A stretch of 64,000 bases of DNA from Oreohelix idahoensis (Eukaryota > Mollusca > Gastropoda > Stylommatophora > Oreohelicidae). The position numbers were made by a program, and so were the translations under genes. Under the pieces are notes generated by a model, which was not told where the DNA came from, did no database searches, and worked only from the letters and a program-made list of their open reading frames with translations. Shown one piece after another: positions 22,939 through 33,607 of the stretch (position 1 is its first letter; each line of letters opens with the position of its first letter). The stretch is from assembly GCA_024509875.1 (NCBI GenBank), contig JAMPIV010005835.1, forward strand, positions 1-64,000. The letters run 5' to 3'.

Positions 22939-24418
22939 CTTTAAAAATCCGCTCCCAAATTGGTTTTTCCAGATATATACTCAATGCTAAAATTATATGG
23001 AGCCAGAAGTAAAGACCATCGGAGTAACCTAGAGTTCTCATGCTTAGCCTGTGCTAGAAACGATAAAGGTTTGTGATCTGTTTGCAACTTAAATGCCTTC
23101 CCATATAGATAAATATTGAATTTCTTTATTGCCCATATTACTGCAAGACATTCTTTTTCGCTAGTTGAGTAGTTGATTTCAGCTTTATTCAACTTTCTGC
23201 TAGCATATGCCACTGGGCTTAATTCCCCATCCAATGCATCTGATTTCTGTAGTAGAGTTGCACCTAACCCAATATTACTTGCATCCGTCCTTACTATGAA
23301 TTCTTGACTTAAGTCAGGTAATTTCAAAATGGGTTTACTTGTGAGCTTTTCCTTCAATTCTTGGTAAGTCATTTCACATTGTGGTGTCCATGTAATGCGA
23401 TCTGGATGTCCTTTACGTGTCAATTCCGTTAAAGGTGCACATATGGAATTAAAGTTTTTGATATACTTCTGGTAGAAACCACATAATGAGACAAAGGATC
23501 TCACGTCCTTCTTGGTTTGTGGTCTCGGGGCTTTCTGTAGTTTTTCTAAATTCTTTGGGTCAGGGGTCATGTTTCCCTGATAAACTGTGTGTCCCAAAAT
23601 TCCAATTCTTTACATCCAACGCAACATTTGGTTGGTCGGGCTGTTAAATTTGCCTCCCTAAGTCGATTAAACAGCATGTTCAGAGAGTCAATGTGTTCCT
23701 CAAATGTTTCTGTTGCTATAAGGATATCATCCATAAAATTTGTTATACAGGGATTATTCAGAGGATCCAATAATTTTCTCATCATTCTGGAGAAGACACT
23801 AGGCGCATTCTTCAATCCAAATGGCAATCTATTAAACTCATAGTGTCCTTCTGAGGTACTAAAAGCTAGGTATGGTCTAACCTCAGGCTTTACTGGAATC
23901 TGATAGTATCCTTTACTCAGATCCACTTTTGAGAAATATTTAGCTTTATTTAGCCTGGCAAACAGCTGATTTGTATCCGGCAATGGATCCACCTGTCCTT
24001 CTGTAATAGCATTCAGTCTCCTGTAATCTATACAGAGTCTATGTTCTCCAGAGGGCTTCCTTAAGAATACAACACCGGAACTATACGAAGACTCACTGTG
24101 CGAAATAATTCCTTCCTTCAATAGATAGTCTATCTCTTCCTTCAAAGCTTTCTCCTTAGCAAACGGAATCGAATATGGTTTCATACAGACAGGTGTGGAG
24201 TCTATGAGTTTCATATCATATTCCAATAGGTTTGTATGCCCTGGTCGGTCTGTTAACACCTCTGCATGATTATTTAGAACCTGTTGCACTCTCTCTTTCT
24301 GAGTTTTCGTTAAATGTGTACTGATTTTCACCTGTGCTGCTGTCTCACAGGGGTGTAATGGATATTCAAATGATGAAAGTGGTTCCTTTTTCATCTCCAT
24401 GGCGATGGACAAGGTCAA
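22939..24418 (-). pseudogene. E1 reverse transcriptase and RNase H
   Basis: This continues in the same frame as gag-PR-IN after a TAG at 24419-24421. RT motifs are present: LCIDYRRLN, FSKVDLSKGYYQ (Asp), LPFGLKNAPSVF and NFMDDILIA (FMDD active site). A one-base loss near 23597-23600 shifts the frame between LEF and LGH-type residues. After it, RNase H shows RTDASNIGLG (Asp), TSEKECLAV (Glu) and LQTDHKP (Asp). A TAA at about 22939-22941, just after GADF, truncates the terminal SRHP block that E2 retains. Gypsy-type RT and RNase H, downstream of integrase. Confidence 0.9.
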
Positions 24419-27280
24419 CTAGTGTGTCTCTTCCTGATGTTCTCTTTCCAAATATTTCTTCAGGAGATTCACATGATAGATTTTTTCTTTCCCCTTCTTA
24501 TCTATCTTATAATTTGTTCTAGACACCTTCTCTAAAACTGTATATGGACCCTGCCATCCAATTTGTAACTTATTCTGACTCCCAGGCAAAAGAAGCAGTA
24601 CTTTCTCTCCCACAGCCAAATTTCTGTCTTTCGCCTTCCTGTTATAATAGGCAGCATGTTTCTTCCTGGCTTGTTTCAAATTTTCATTGGCAAGTTTCCA
24701 GCCAGTTTTCAACCGAGTGGTCAGCTCATTCACATATTGGTATGAAGATGTAATGTTTTCCTCTGCCTTTTCATCAGTCCACGTTCTTAACAAAGCTTCA
24801 AGTGGACCTTTTATTGGCCTTCCAAACAATAATGTTGCCGGGGCCATACCGGTTGAACTATGGGGTACCTCCCGATAAGCAAAGAGGGCGGCGTGCAGGT
24901 ACTGGTCCCATGTATCTGGTTTTTCGTGTGCCAACTTTCTCAGGATCGACATCAATGTGCCGTTAAATCTTTCCACTTGGCCGTTCCCTTGGGGATGATA
25001 CACACTACAATGGAAGTGTTTGGCCTGGAAGATCCTGAAAACTTCTTCAGTTAGTTTCCCCTTGAACTGAGAGCCATTATCAGTCAAGATTTGATTGGGA
25101 AAGCCTAACCTTGTGAAAATTGTGAGCAATGCCTCTGCCACATGTTTTGAATCAATCGATGACAGGGCTACTGCCTCTCCCCACATAGAACAAGTGTCCA
25201 CCAGAGTCAGAATGTAGCTGTTCCTTCTCTTGGTTCGGGTGAGAGGTCCCACAAGATCCACGGCAACTCTCTCAAAGGGTGTTCCCACTATGGGCATTTC
25301 CCCCAGAGTTGCTGGTGCAGTCCAATGTTTAGGTGCTACTCGTTGGCACTCTGGACAGGATTTTACATATCGTTTGATATCTTCAGTTATTCCTGGCCAG
25401 AAATAGTGACAAGCTATTCGCTGTCCTGTTGCGCTGATTCCCATATGACCACTGAAGGGAATCGCATGCCCTAGTTCCAACACTTTAGTCCTATATGAAG
25501 TGGGAAGGACCAGCTGTCCGTGACCATTGGATTCAGATCCAGCCTTCCTATATATCAATTTGTTCTTCATATAAAACTCTCCCTTGCCTGGAGGTGTATG
25601 AGATTTGGGCAACTTCTTGAAACATGGCTTGAGTGTTTTGTCCTCAGCCTGTGCCTTCCTCATCTCATCTGGGTGAGTATTTATGGGATTATCCTCCTCC
25701 TTCTTTGACTGTGATCTGGTCTGCACTGTTGCCAATATCACAGGTCTCTTGGGATTCCCCAAGAAGACATATCTACACCCCAATATTAGAGGGTAGATTG
25801 GCTCATTTATCACTGCTGCTTTTATGATTCCTTCCACATATCGCGTTTTCACTTTTATTCGGGCGACGGGAAGTGTCATGGTAGCTACATCCTTGGTTGC
25901 CGTTTGAATCTCCACTGTTTCTGTGGTGTATTGATCGGCCTGCACCAGGTGAGAACTCACAACGGAATCGTAATCTAAACCGGTATCATATAAACATCTT
26001 ATAGTGACACCATTACAGATGACATCTTCACACACTGGGGGGTGGTATGGTTCCTGTAATTCTTCAGGTTTGCCCTTCTTTTCCTTTTTCCCCGATGTCA
26101 TAGCAGCAAAATGAGGAGGTTTCCTTCTACAATGGTCAGTGTCATGATTGTTCATCTTACAATTTTTACACCACCTTTTTCCTTGGTTGAAAGATTTTCT
26201 TTCATCATATTTCCTTTCATCGAATTGTGGGAATTTATTTTTATTTTCATACCGTGGCCTATCAAATTGGTGCTTACCTTTATTTTGATCCTTAGGATCA
26301 AATTTATTAAAGTTCTGTGGTGCCCTAAAGTTATCCACCTGTTTCTTTTTATTACCTGTTACCTCTGCTTGAGCTGCTTGATACCTTTCAGCAACATTTA
26401 GCAACTCACCCAGCCTCTCTGCACCTTGTTCCATGAGAAACTTTCTCAGGTCTGGAGCCATGGACTCTCTTAATTGCTCTATAAGGACCATTTCCTTAAG
26501 ATCTTGGGTTTTCCCCAGAGAAGTCCATTTCTCCAAGTATGTCTCTATTCGTGCAGAGAACTGGTGATAGGTTTCACCTGACAGTAGTTTAGCATTCCTA
26601 AATTTTTTCCTGTAAAACTCTGCATTCTTTTCATACCTTAACAAAAGAGCCTGCTTTAGCATGTCATAATTTTCCTGATCACCTCTGCTCATTTTTGCAA
26701 AAACTTCATAAGCTGCCCCACGAAGTCCCTGAGATAACTTTAAGCTCCACCTTTCTCTCTCTAACCCATACGTGGTAGCTAATAGTTCATACCTATTTAG
26801 GTAGCTCTCAATATCATCGTCTTTCTCAACAAAATGATCTAAATGAAAATTCATAGCTGAGGTTGAGGCTCCTTGAGTAACCGTAGCATCAGAGGCAAAG
26901 GGACTGGCACCATTTTCAGGAGCATGGCCTTGAAACTCAAACTCCCTTAGTCGTAATTCATGTTCCCTTTGTAATCTTTTCTCCTCCTTTTCTGCTTCCC
27001 TCTCTGCAGCTAATCTTTTGTCTTCTCTTTCTGCCTCCAATTTCTTAGCCTCAGCCTCAATCTGCAACCTCTTAGTCTCAGCCTCAGCTTCAAACTGTAA
27101 CTTCTTAATTTCCTTGTCAGCCTCTAACTTTCTTTCGGCCTCTTTTTCTAATCTTCTTTCTTCGCGTTCAATAAATTTGTCACATTCCGTCGTGACATAG
27201 GCAACCATAACTTGCCCATCTAATCCTAACTCTTTTGCAGTCTGAACCGCAGCAGATCGAAATTTGGCCAGGTCCGCCAT
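24419..27280 (-). CDS. E1 Gag-protease-integrase polyprotein, open
   Basis: 953 codons. Gag starts MADLAKFRSAAV with a highly charged Glu/Lys/Arg coiled-coil-like stretch (about 30-130), a capsid-like region (about 150-310) and a canonical CX2CX4HX4C zinc knuckle (about 367-382). Protease has CLYDTGLDYD (DTG, about 431). Integrase follows directly: an HHCC zinc domain (H...H...CPEC, about 605-650), the DD35E core (AVDLVGP, LTDNGSQF, QVERFNG, about 675-770) and a GPY/F-type C-terminus WQGPYTVLEK. It ends at TAG 24419-24421 before RT, where E2 has a sense codon, so the stop is probably a mutation. The start is the first Met of the conserved Gag N-terminus shared with E2. Confidence 0.92.
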   Translation of the reverse strand: MADLAKFRSAAVQTAKELGLDGQVMVAYVTTECDKFIEREERRLEKEAERKLEADKEIKKLQFEAEAETKRLQIEAEAKKLEAEREDKRLAAEREAEKEEKRLQREHELRLREFEFQGHAPENGASPFASDATVTQGASTSAMNFHLDHFVEKDDDIESYLNRYELLATTYGLERERWSLKLSQGLRGAAYEVFAKMSRGDQENYDMLKQALLLRYEKNAEFYRKKFRNAKLLSGETYHQFSARIETYLEKWTSLGKTQDLKEMVLIEQLRESMAPDLRKFLMEQGAERLGELLNVAERYQAAQAEVTGNKKKQVDNFRAPQNFNKFDPKDQNKGKHQFDRPRYENKNKFPQFDERKYDERKSFNQGKRWCKNCKMNNHDTDHCRRKPPHFAAMTSGKKEKKGKPEELQEPYHPPVCEDVICNGVTIRCLYDTGLDYDSVVSSHLVQADQYTTETVEIQTATKDVATMTLPVARIKVKTRYVEGIIKAAVINEPIYPLILGCRYVFLGNPKRPVILATVQTRSQSKKEEDNPINTHPDEMRKAQAEDKTLKPCFKKLPKSHTPPGKGEFYMKNKLIYRKAGSESNGHGQLVLPTSYRTKVLELGHAIPFSGHMGISATGQRIACHYFWPGITEDIKRYVKSCPECQRVAPKHWTAPATLGEMPIVGTPFERVAVDLVGPLTRTKRRNSYILTLVDTCSMWGEAVALSSIDSKHVAEALLTIFTRLGFPNQILTDNGSQFKGKLTEEVFRIFQAKHFHCSVYHPQGNGQVERFNGTLMSILRKLAHEKPDTWDQYLHAALFAYREVPHSSTGMAPATLLFGRPIKGPLEALLRTWTDEKAEENITSSYQYVNELTTRLKTGWKLANENLKQARKKHAAYYNRKAKDRNLAVGEKVLLLLPGSQNKLQIGWQGPYTVLEKVSRTNYKIDKKGKEKIYHVNLLKKYLEREHQEETH

Positions 27281-27455
27281 TGTCTATCAGGTAAGTTTAT
27301 AAAATGTCTAACCAACAATTTAATCTCTAAATATCTAATGGACAACACAGGCACCGTGAGCTCAACCTTATTCAATTCCACCCAAGGATACTTTTTAATT
27401 CTTATCTTCCCTGAAGTGAATTACCCCCAATATTTTTAATAGTGAAAGATTCAAA

Positions 27456-27475
27456 ATCCCAAGAGCGAGACCCCA
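27456..27475 (-). promoter_or_regulatory. E1 primer-binding site, degenerate
   Basis: On the minus strand TGGGGTCTCGCTCTTGGGAT lies five bases (TATAT) inside the 5' LTR end, the same spacing as in E2. It resembles the tRNA-Pro site of E2 but has two extra bases and several changes. Confidence 0.65.
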
Positions 27476-27480
27476 ATATA

Positions 27481-29889
27481 TGTGGTGAAGTGGGATGTTA
27501 TAAATATTTATAGGGGACTTAGTGTACTGACTGAGATCAGCTGTGAAGGTATCTATATCTATTAAGAGTAGTGTATTATAGATAACCTTACTTGCTACCA
27601 CATATCTCTATATCTCAGTCAGAATTATTCTGGAATAGTGTGATGCTACGTTATGTGTCTAGGGTATGTGTATGATGAAGTGTAAGTCACAACAACAGAC
27701 AGATAAACAATTTAATTTAATCCCCTACTCTTAACAACACTGTGACACTCACATACATATAACACTCTATGAGAATATCTTAAAGAAGTCACTCGTAACT
27801 TTTCAAATAACAATATGTATTCATTACTGGCATGAATGAATATGTGTCCTGATTCAACTACAAGGGAACCAGGAATCACAATCAATTTAAATTACAAGTT
27901 ATGTACAGAATGTATTTAATATGAATATTGTAGTGACATATATTATTACAAATGTTCTATGTGTGTCAGTTGTGTAGTAGTAAAATGAGGTAATACTGGT
28001 TTTGTTTTGTTCAAGCTCTGTTGGTATTTGTCATCATGACTTCAATAGTTTGTCTTTAGGGACTAGTATTGGAGATGTTCACAGTTCCTGATTTTAAGAC
28101 AAGTAAATTCCCCTCTTAATGTTAATTTTACAAAGTCAGTTCAAGATGAGGGGACATAATGTTGAGCTCAGCTGGCCAAGTTAGCTTATCTGGCGTGATG
28201 GCGGCAGGAAAGGACTCCTCTGCTCGAATTCTCCTCTGGGCTCTGGAGACACCTCACTGATAGCTAAAAGGACCAAGGAGTATGCTGTCCGACACTGGAT
28301 TCAGCAAAGCTCTGACTAGGTGCTGCTCAGTACCATCAAGACCACTGTCCCTGAAATCAAGAAGGATGTACCTTCTACTTCATAACTAACTTAAACTCTC
28401 TTGTTACACTGATCACAACACAGCACAAACATTGAGTTCAGAGCATTAGGCCAACTGTCAGCTTCATTTGAAATACTTTATTCCAGTATTACCCTTCTTA
28501 ATGGTTACTACGCCTCTGCAATTCCAGCATTATTTCTTTCTATTCAATCATCCAAGTGTCAGTGTACTGTTTGGCCATTCCATGCCGTTTTACTTCTCTC
28601 CGACACCCTCTGTTCAGGCTGGAGCATTACAGGCTTTACCTCACGTTGGCCACTGAACTACACATATATATACAGGCATAAATCAACAATTCACATTCAA
28701 TTTTCATTAAAAGATATTGAATGGTTCAAGCTTACCACAATTCATACGAATAAACACAGATACGTTGATTAGCAATGAATTCTGGCACAAACTGGCACAA
28801 ATTCCCATCTGCTTATCTTCCAGGCTTTTATTTAGCCAAATATAAGCTGGCTTCAACGCACTGATGCTTTATCAATCTTATTTAAACAAGTGGTTTCGAA
28901 CTAACGCTCCCAAGTGTGTATATCAGCGAGTCTGACCAATGAGCCCCGTTTCGACAAGTGTTTGAAAAAATGTTACCTTTCCCCGTTTCCCCTAACAACC
29001 AAGATAGTATTTATAGCCCGACCAATCGTGGTTAGGCTTTCATTTGTTGCGCTCCAATCAATTTGGAGTTTACATGGTAGGCTATTTCTGTAACGTAAAT
29101 TTTTTTCAAACACGTTAAAAAAAAATCTTATGAGCAGAAATGATTTTATGCTGTCAGGCACCCCCAATATTTTATTTTGGGTATAATTTATTAATTCCTG
29201 GACTATTTGCGTAACGTTTTACATATTATTTGTCAGCAAGCCCTAAGGAACCCAAAAATACAAATTTAAAGGAGCTACGTGGCTGCATTCAAAATATGCA
29301 ATTTCTTCTACCTCCTGTTTCGAAGATGTGCTGTCTGGGTACTGTTATGTTTTCAACCGTAAACCCATCTAATGTTATCTTTTCTAATAAGAGTTTTTTA
29401 TGATTTATAAACCTAACTCTGGGAAAGGGTAGTGTATTTTATCACTGTCCGTCTGAAAAAAAAATTAGTGCATGTAGACTTACACGCGTGATGGCAGCAT
29501 TTGTGTATCGCGCGACGCGTGTTGCATGCGTTCCTGATTTTCAGCCCTCCCCTCTCTCTTTATCCTTTTGTCCATCTGTTCGTTCGTTTTGGTAACGCAG
29601 TATAATTAATGTTAGGATTAATTTAGGTCATTACGCAGTACGTCTCAATGTTTTTCTTAGAAATGCAGCACACGTTTCATTGAAGAAGGCGGGTAATAAT
29701 ACAGTAAGCTTTTATATCAACGTGAAAGCGTTACAATTTGCAGACGAAGCAGAAAACAAGGGGGATTTCGAGTACATTCTTTGTGACAGCACTGTTATTT
29801 TCCCATTGCTCTTCTCTTTATTAATTTTATTTGTTAGGCTTTATATTTACCTAATAGTTTATATATGTGGATTAGAATATTTCACGACA
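27481..29889 (-). repeat. E1 5' LTR
   Basis: 2,409 bp and nearly identical to the left LTR. Small differences include ACATAATG versus ACATATG and homopolymer lengths. It would hold the element promoter, which I cannot place. Confidence 0.95.
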
Positions 29890-29894
29890 ATCTT

Positions 29895-31036
29895 TCCCAG
29901 TCTGGCGGAATCCTGGAACGTTATCCATACCACCGCGTATCGTTAAACGCTGCTGTCTACTGCTGGGTATTGCAACATGGGCGATACGAAAGTTCATTTG
30001 ATAGCTTAAGCCCCTGCTTAAACAAATCGGTGACACTATATACGGGTACAACAGTATGTCCAGTAGGAGCAGTTGAAGCCAAAGGATGCTCGAGACTTAG
30101 CCATCTGAGACACAAAGGTTGCCTACTTAATGGCGTATAGAAGCTGAAATTTTGTTTACTTGGCGAGATAATGAAGGGAGCCGCCATACAACAAGAGCAA
30201 AAGATGGAGCGTCGGCATGTCTCGGCATGTTGAAACAATTCGGAGCCACAAGAAAAATAAATGACAAAGGGTAGATGGTTTCTCTAACAGGCGACCAATT
30301 ACAAGCCACGGTTTTTCTTATCACCTGACATCAGGTAAGAAGTTGAAGATTTTGTTACGACAGCCCAACAGTTTTTCCACGATTGACGGATCTGTCCTCG
30401 CAAGCAAGCGCTCAGACCCGGCGTCGCAAAGAGAAAGGTAGATTAGTGGATGAGAGGTGGAGTTAGAGCCGCGGCTAAGAATTGTTGCAGATGGGTAGTT
30501 AGAAAATATAACTCGAGGTACAGAAAGAATCCAGTACGTTCTCAAATATTCGCGGTACATAAGCAGAATTGCGGGGCATAAGTATAAGTCCAAGAGCATT
30601 AGCCTGTTCCAAAATCTCATTCCAGTGTGGATTATAATTTCATTCCAGTGGAATTAATTCTAATAGTGCTCTTAAAGAATTCGCAAAGGAAAAAAAAAAA
30701 ACCGAGTTTTGTAGACTTAATAAAAATTATGAATAATTTGTCTTTTTCATTATTTGTTATTGATTTTTGCAATGAGACTCATGGGCTAGATATCATACTC
30801 TCAAGTTGATTCGTCTAGATATCAATATCACATACTCAAAAGCTGATCCGTCCATATATCAAATTCAACTCGCTCAAAAGCTTAGTGCCTGAACCAAGTT
30901 CAGTTACTCAACGCGTCAGTGCATGAAGTGAATTCATCTACTCAAAACGTGTATTGCATGATCGCAAGGATCTTGAATTAACTCTTCATGATTTATTATA
31001 TATAACTACCTAGTGGAGAGCATTCGCCTTCTCTTC
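29895..31036. other. Nothing recognised
   Basis: The flank right of E1. Short open frames such as 29957-30238 have no domain and no second copy here. Confidence 0.4.
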
Positions 31037-31044
31037 TTCTAGTC

Positions 31045-31427
31045 CAGTGTTTCTCAACCTTTTTGTTTTCACGGCACACTTTTCAATTTTCTAAAAATTT
31101 GCGGCACACCTATCTGACCCTGCGCCAGAATAAAAAATTACAGTGATGTATACTAAATTAAATACACTAATTTGTGGGTACTTTAGAATAAAGAAAGCTC
31201 TCAATTTGATTTTCTCTTAATTGTTTAAAATAATTTTGAAGTAGGCCTATATCTATTTTGGTTCAAATCAGTGAATAGCTCCAATTATTATTGAATGAAT
31301 TCAAGCTCTAATTTCAGTTTTACATAAAAATATACTTCATATAGTAAAGTTGCAACATTTTTGCGGCACACTTTGATAGACGGGGTGGCACACTAGTGTG
31401 CCGCGGCACACCGCCTGAGAATTACTG
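31045..31427. mobile_element. hAT-type MITE, 383 bp
   Basis: It begins CAGTGTTTCTCAACC and ends (inverted) CAGTAATTCTCAGGC, typical of hAT ends. It is flanked by a perfect 8-bp duplication, TTCTAGTC, at 31037-31044 and 31428-31435. GCGGCACAC-type motifs repeat near both ends as subterminal repeats. It has no coding capacity, so it would depend on a hAT transposase elsewhere. Confidence 0.88.
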
Positions 31428-31435
31428 TTCTAGTC

Positions 31436-32085
31436 CTTATCTTGAATAGATCTCTTTCTTTCTTAACGAGCCAATTTATGGAGACTTTCTTGATAATATT
31501 CCATAGGCGATACCCATAATACACCTATCATATTGTAGCAGTGCGACAATTGGTGTCCCGTCCGGTATAACTGCGCGAGACATTTTAACAATAAAAGCGA
31601 TTCAGAAAACCTAAATGCAAATTGAAATTTCAGCCCGAGTGGTTTCGAGTAATTATACAGTTTTTATACACTGTAATTTTTCAATATGACAAAGTACAGC
31701 AATTAAATATTTTGTCTTGTTATTGCAATCCTGGTGATGAATAACTTATACTGTTTTAACTGGGCATGATATTATCATCTTAAATCGGTGCTGTATTATA
31801 AGCTCCGGTGCGTATAAGAACACATATAGCTAGAAAATTATTTATAGATATTCTCACCAGTCACTGCAACTATTCACATGTAATTACTTGCACCATTCTA
31901 TTTCCGCAATTTACAATCGCTCTCGCTCCTTGTAAACATCATACGCTGCCTGACTAAATACTTCTACTCAGCTAAAGTACTACTATATGTATCAACACCC
32001 ATATGTCAAGCTATTCTCATATCCATTCAAATCTGAAAGTATACAAATCATTAACAGCATTCGTCCCTTGGCCTGGCCCATCTAC
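31436..32085. other. Nothing recognised
   Basis: AT-rich unique sequence. Confidence 0.4.
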
Positions 32086-32088
32086 GAC

Positions 32089-32195
32089 AGCTGTAACAAC
32101 AGTAATAACTGTAACAACAGTAATAGCTGTAACAACAGTAATAGCTGTAACAACGGTAATAGCTGTAACAACAGTAATAGTTGTAACAACAGTAG
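32089..32195. repeat. 18-bp tandem repeat, about six units
   Basis: Unit GCTGTAACAACAGTAATA with few changes. Open frames through it (SCNNSN repeats) are by-products of the period. Confidence 0.93.
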
Positions 32196-32244
32196 CCGCA
32201 AAACAAAAAGTTAAGGACTTATATTATTTTATTATTATTGGGAA

Positions 32245-32904
32245 TGTTAATATTAAATAGTATGAAATAGATATGGTCGGAGTGGCTAAGAGTTATGGCG
32301 TCCGCCTCTAATTTTAGAGGGTTCGATTCCCAGTAGAGGGAATATAAATTATGGAATTTTTTTTTCTCCGAACCAGTGGTCCTAATGATGTCTTACTCCC
32401 CCCTGGTCTCCTGGGTAGTCACATCGGATGCCTAGGCTTCTCGGATAAGGGCAAAAAAATAGGAGGGCCCTGTGGAAGTTGCGCACGTTAAAAATCCCAC
32501 GGCAGTCGAAAATCGTAAAGAGTAGGCCATAAGGCCGCTGCCCTGGCAACATTAAAAAAATTAGAAACCTTCCCACCACAAAAGTATTTATAGATTGTGT
32601 GATTCCTATATACACACACTGGGATTCTTGCCGGTGCTACGGAGATTGTGCACTGTGCTGAGATCCTCCTTGTGTAATCTAAGGGAGAAGATCGGAGCAC
32701 TGATGGAGTTGTCCGTGTGCAATGAAGATAGTCCTTAAAAAACCAAACCAAATAGATATGGTCATGACAATATTAGATAGTTTGAAATAGATTTGGTCAT
32801 GATAATATTAAATATTATGAAATAGATATAGTCATGATAATAATAAATAGTATGAAATAGATATGATCATGATAAGATTAAATAGTATTAAATAGCAATT
32901 AATT
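32245..32904. repeat. 35-bp minisatellite, left array, with SINE insertion
   Basis: Units like ATGATAATATTAAATAGTAT plus GAAATAGATATGGTC lie at 32245-32278 and 32750-32904, separated by the SINE at 32279-32749. The same family recurs at 45796-45956 and 46846-47752, on the far side of LINE C. Confidence 0.93.
32279..32749 (+). mobile_element. tRNA-derived SINE, 471 bp
   Basis: The tRNA-like head has A box GTGGCTAAGAGTTATGG and B box GGTTCGATTCC. A longer body follows with GCGCACGTTAAAAATCCCAC, then an A-rich tail with AAACC. AAATAGATATGGTC flanks both sides (32265-32278 and 32750-32763), but that is also the minisatellite unit, so duplication and array repeat cannot be told apart. The head differs from the SINE at 12724. 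Confidence 0.8.
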
Positions 32905-32968
32905 AAGCTTCTTCAGTGCCCTTGTTCTCGATTGTCCTCTCAGACCCAACAGTGTCATGACCATATCT
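32905..32968 (-). repeat. Inverted scrap of LINE C 3' end plus minisatellite
   Basis: The reverse complement of 32905-32953 matches 45177-45225 (the LINE C endonuclease region) at about 46 of 49 bases. The adjoining 32954-32968 is the minisatellite sequence GTCATGACCATATCT in inverted orientation. This 64-bp piece therefore looks like an inverted junction between array and LINE, joined to the start of the LINE C RT fragment. Confidence 0.75.
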
Positions 32969-33607
32969 TTGCTTGTTAGCAAGGAATGGAGAAAGGCAAA
33001 CGGAGTCTACATCCCGAAGGAACAAAATTCCACAGACATCAGTCAGTTCAGGCCAATCTCACTACTTAATGTGGAAGGGAAGATTTTCTTCTCAGTGATG
33101 GCGAAAAGGCTCACTACATACCGCCTGGCAAATGGGTACATTGACACTACCATTAAGAAAGGAGGTATCCCAGGTACACTAGGATGTCTAGAGCATGCCA
33201 CAATTATCTGGGAAGCAATTCAAAAGGCAAAGTCTGACAGAGCAAACCTCCATATAATCTGGTTGGATCTAGCAAATGCTTATGGATCCATTCCACACCA
33301 GATGTTGTGGCAGGCCCTAGAAATGTATCATGTTCCACAAGAGATTGCAGCAATGCTGAAGCTGTATTCCGCAGGGTTCTCTGTCAGATTTTCAACCAGA
33401 AAGTACACAACGAAATGGATTGGCCTTGAAGTTGGAATTGCGATGGGATGTACCATCTCTCCGATACTATTCGTGTTGGCTATGCAGGTGATCCTCAATG
33501 CGGCTGAAGCAATGGCTGTAGGTCGAAAGCTCAGTGGAATGTATCACATGCCACCGCTCAGAGCATTCATGGATGACACAACAATTCTGACATCAGATGA
33601 ACATCAG
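32969..33607 (+). pseudogene. LINE C reverse transcriptase, N-terminal and catalytic part
   Basis: Open reading with FRPISLLNVEGK, the GGIPGTLGCLEH loop, WLDLANAYGSIPH (first catalytic Asp), GIAMGCTISPILFVLAMQ and the active-site AFMDDTT. This is RT of non-LTR type. The frame is cut off at codon Gln in DEHQ by the E2 LTR at 33608. The N-terminal DNA-binding region of the LINE is absent (5' truncation). R2-like is likely from the later nuclease; the exact clade is uncertain. Confidence 0.85.

Larger units (their letters stand above)
20420..29889 (-). mobile_element. Gypsy element E1, complete, 9.47 kb, Gmr1-like pol order
   Basis: Two 2,409-bp LTRs (20420-22828 and 27481-29889) flank the internal region, with 5-bp target duplications ATCTT at 20415-20419 and 29890-29894. 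LTR ends are TG...CA. On the minus strand the order is LTR, primer-binding site, gag, protease, integrase, reverse transcriptase, RNase H, polypurine tract, LTR. By eye the LTRs differ at only about five positions, so the insertion is recent. The internal region carries two in-frame stops and one frameshift. Confidence 0.95.

Noticed and set aside
22619..22990. Open frame MKKAGNNTVSFYINVK in the LTR of E1, repeated at 29680
   Set aside because: Repeated only because the LTR is duplicated. It shows no domain and lies antisense to the element.
32265..32763. 14-bp target duplication AAATAGATATGGTC around the SINE
   Set aside because: The same sequence is the normal minisatellite unit, so it cannot be claimed as a duplication.
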